A stretch of 64,000 nucleotides of DNA. Origin: UBA1181 sp963654355 (GTDB taxonomy: Bacteria; Bacteroidota; Bacteroidia; Bacteroidales; Paludibacteraceae). Under the pieces are notes generated by a model. The model did no database searches and was not told where the DNA came from. It saw only the letters and a list, made by a program, of their open reading frames with translations. Location: contig CAVKBM010000001.1 in the NCBI GenBank assembly GCA_963654355.1, forward strand, positions 166,223-230,222, given 5' to 3'. Made by a program: the position numbers and the translations under genes. Position 1 is the first letter of the stretch; each line of letters starts with the position of its first letter. Shown piece after piece: positions 61,801 to 64,000 of this stretch.

Positions 61801-63798
61801 ATGAAATTTCGAATTCTTATCCTTTTCTTTTTCTTGGCATCTATCTGTCAGGCTCAGATTAACACGAATCGTGTTTTGGCGATTGGGCGGAATGCACTCT
61901 ATTTTGAAGATTACGTCCTCTCCATTCAATATTTCAATCAAGTAATTCGAGTGAAGCCCCACTTGCCGGAGCCTTATTTCTATCGCGCTGTTGCCAAAAT
62001 CAGTTTAGAGGATTACAAAGGGGCTGAAGAGGATTGCTCTTTGGCTTTGGAGCGGAATCCGTTCTTGAGTGAGGCTTATCGTTGTCGAGGAATTGCTCGT
62101 GTCTATTTAGGCAAAACGGCGGAGGCTCAGGCTGATTTTGACAAGGGATTGGAATTCTCTCCCGATAGTCGTGCTTTGTTGCTATGCAAAGGCTATGCAT
62201 CAATGCAAGCAGAAGATTATAAACAGGCTGTAAGTGATTTCTCTGTTACGATAGAAAAATACCCTCACTTTAAGGAGGCTTATCTGAATCGAGGTTATGC
62301 ATACTTGCAAAATGAGGATACAGCTATGGCTTTAAAGGATTTTGATAAAGTTCTTCAAATAGATAAATTTAATGCAGACGGACTTGCCGCTCGTGGCTAT
62401 GTCTACTATGCGATGAATGAATATGCGAAGTCGTTGGCTGATTTCGATGAAGCTATACGTATAGAACCCTATCGAACTGGGTTCTATATCAACCGTGGAC
62501 TCGTTCGTTATCAACTTAACAATTTGCGTGGTGCAATGGATGATTATGACCATGTTATACAGTTAGACCCTTACAATACGAATGCGTATTATAATCGTGG
62601 AATTTTGCGTACTGAGGTGGGCGACAAAAATCGTGCTGTCGAAGATTTCGACCGTGTGATTGAGATAGAGCCAGATAATGATTTCGCTATTTACAATCGT
62701 GCTCTTCTACAATCTGATCTGGGGGAACTTAGTAAAGCGATTGCTGACTATAATACAATAATCAAGAAACATCCTGATTTTTTCCCTGCCTACTATGGTC
62801 GTGGAGAGGCTAAATTGAAAAAAATGGATAAAGTGGGGGCTGAAAAGGACTACAATACGGCTATGCTCCTTCGTCAACGTAAAATCACGAAGAAAGATCT
62901 CGTTATGATGGATTCAACCTCTTCTACAAGAAAAAAGTCGGACAAAAACCTCGGGAATCATAATAAGTTGGTTGTCGCTGATAAGGAAGAACAATTGCGT
63001 CGTCTATCCTACAAAAACGAATCGCGCGGTCGTGTCCAAAACGTGAATTTCCACATAGAACCTGAACCTAATTTTCTTTTGACTTGTTTCCCTCAAAAAA
63101 AATCTAATGTTCTTCGAACTACTTACTACGACAAATGCTTGGACGCTTTTAATCAGTCGGGTGGATTAGAAAAAAAACTCTCTATCTCAAATTGCGAGCT
63201 TGAGAATAAACAATTGGATGTCGCATTCCGAGAAATCGATAAGCTGACGGCAAAAATCTCAAAAACGCCAGATCCCGTTCTTTATCTGCAGCGTGCTATT
63301 CAATTTGAGGTTATATCAGATTACGACAGTGCCATCGAGGACTTGACAAAAGGAGTGGAATTCGCTCAAGAAAGCGATCGTTGGATTTACTATTTCGTTC
63401 GTGCGAATTTCAGAATGAAGAAATTGGAATATGAGTATTCGCTGAAGGATGATATAGAAAAAAAGGAACTGCTGACCACTTTCGACTATTACGAAAATAA
63501 ACTTACCTATGAGATGATCCAAAAGGATTACGAAGAGGTGTGTAAGAAGTATCAAAAGTTTCCGTTCGCATGGTTCAATCGTGGCAACCTGCTTTCGTCA
63601 ATGAAAGACTACCGTAATGCCATTGCCAACTACACAAACGCCATCTCCTTAGAGGTTGATTTCGCTGAAGCCTACTTCAACCGTGGACTCTGTTATCTGA
63701 TGATAGGGGAGAACGACAAGGGTGTAGCCGACCTCAGCAAGGCTGGCGAATTAGGCATCTATGTGGCGTATAACGTGATTAAGCGATATCGAGAATAA
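61801..63798 (+). CDS. TPR-repeat protein with signal peptide
   Basis: I chose the ATG at 61801 (MKFRILILFFFLASICQAQ, 665 residues), preceded by AAAGAGGG, over the in-frame TTG at 61777. Eight or more N-terminal TPRs (about 25-360) have the AYYNRGxxxxxxGDxxxAxxDFxxxIxxxP pattern. A low-complexity Ser/Lys linker follows (about 380-410), then a distinct middle segment and a last TPR block (about 590-660, AWFNRGNLLSSMKDYRNAI). It is predicted to be periplasmic. No enzymatic motif was seen and no partner gene is visible in the window. Confidence 0.85.
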   Translation: MKFRILILFFFLASICQAQINTNRVLAIGRNALYFEDYVLSIQYFNQVIRVKPHLPEPYFYRAVAKISLEDYKGAEEDCSLALERNPFLSEAYRCRGIARVYLGKTAEAQADFDKGLEFSPDSRALLLCKGYASMQAEDYKQAVSDFSVTIEKYPHFKEAYLNRGYAYLQNEDTAMALKDFDKVLQIDKFNADGLAARGYVYYAMNEYAKSLADFDEAIRIEPYRTGFYINRGLVRYQLNNLRGAMDDYDHVIQLDPYNTNAYYNRGILRTEVGDKNRAVEDFDRVIEIEPDNDFAIYNRALLQSDLGELSKAIADYNTIIKKHPDFFPAYYGRGEAKLKKMDKVGAEKDYNTAMLLRQRKITKKDLVMMDSTSSTRKKSDKNLGNHNKLVVADKEEQLRRLSYKNESRGRVQNVNFHIEPEPNFLLTCFPQKKSNVLRTTYYDKCLDAFNQSGGLEKKLSISNCELENKQLDVAFREIDKLTAKISKTPDPVLYLQRAIQFEVISDYDSAIEDLTKGVEFAQESDRWIYYFVRANFRMKKLEYEYSLKDDIEKKELLTTFDYYENKLTYEMIQKDYEEVCKKYQKFPFAWFNRGNLLSSMKDYRNAIANYTNAISLEVDFAEAYFNRGLCYLMIGENDKGVADLSKAGELGIYVAYNVIKRYRE

Positions 63799-64000
63799 CG
63801 GTCAATTCAACTGATAGCGTCTATATGTCTTTATCTGATTTTGAAGCATTATCTTCAAGTCTTTGTCCGGACTTTCAAAGAAAGTATCAAGATTGATGTA
63901 GTACATAAACACGATTCTGACCATTGTCCCAATCCGGAGAAACTACACGGGCGAGTGAGCCGTCTTTGCAAGAGCGTCAGAAGCAAGTTGGCAATGAGTG
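63799..64000. other. Terminal stretch without an identifiable gene
   Basis: Past the TAA of the TPR gene the same frame stays open to the window end (67 codons) but has no ATG near its beginning. On the minus strand a 40-codon frame (63802-63924) reads MVRIVFMYYINLDTFFESPD and ends KTYRRYQLN. I cannot identify either, so I make no gene call. Confidence 0.3.

Overview
The window looks like a chromosomal segment of a Bacteroidota bacterium, most likely order Bacteroidales. Evidence: an N-succinylornithine-type transcarbamylase, type IX secretion (T9SS) C-terminal sorting domains on giant secreted proteins, a fused SpmA/SpmB protein, a DUF1015 protein, the purN / acpP-fabF-rnc block, Bacteroidota-type promoter elements (TAnnTTTG) before several genes, and few strong Shine-Dalgarno sequences. 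The DNA is moderately AT-rich. I see no rRNA, tRNA, CRISPR array or intact insertion sequence.

Layout: 1-3130 holds the 3' part of an EnvC-like LytM gene, a Wzz-like membrane protein and the SpmAB-like protein. 3304-6930 is a secreted CotH-kinase protein. 6964-11309 is housekeeping (succinylornithine transcarbamylase, gyrB, DUF1015). 11399-11836 is an eroded toxin-antitoxin pair. 12115-19923 encodes a 2602-residue RCC1/Ig-like surface protein. 20123-23262 carries cysE, birA, aroQ and xerD. purN lies on the minus strand, divergent from acpP-fabF-rnc-acyl-CoA ligase-prfB; prfB has the classical programmed +1 frameshift. 29566-36530 holds a lipoprotein and a 2039-residue repeat protein. 36739-43413 is a TetR-regulated RND efflux operon that ends with a small PII-like gene. 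43504-44625 is an AAA/DUF4143 ATPase behind three direct repeats. 44878-51124 is a polysaccharide locus with three plus-strand glycosyltransferases facing a minus-strand Wzx flippase, EpsG-like protein and Wzy-like polymerase. 51154-56894 (minus) carries a J-domain protein, an outer-membrane barrel and a 1027-residue TPR protein. 56983-63798 carries ftsY, rimO, an S66 carboxypeptidase lipoprotein, radA and a second TPR protein. The last ~200 bases hold no gene I can identify.

The common theme is the cell envelope. Three very large exported proteins, two with recognisable T9SS sorting domains and one with a weaker match, sit among core genes as single-gene units, two of them behind good promoters. 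The RND pump, polysaccharide export locus, TPR/barrel pair, EnvC-like factor and carboxypeptidase are also envelope functions. The most novel-looking items are the giant proteins (one with two identical adjacent 150-bp repeat copies), the PII-like protein tied to an efflux pump, the repeat-controlled DUF4143 ATPase, the uncharacterised TPR/barrel gene pair, and the decayed PIN toxin module. I did not find a clear multi-gene defence or biosynthetic system of a new kind.
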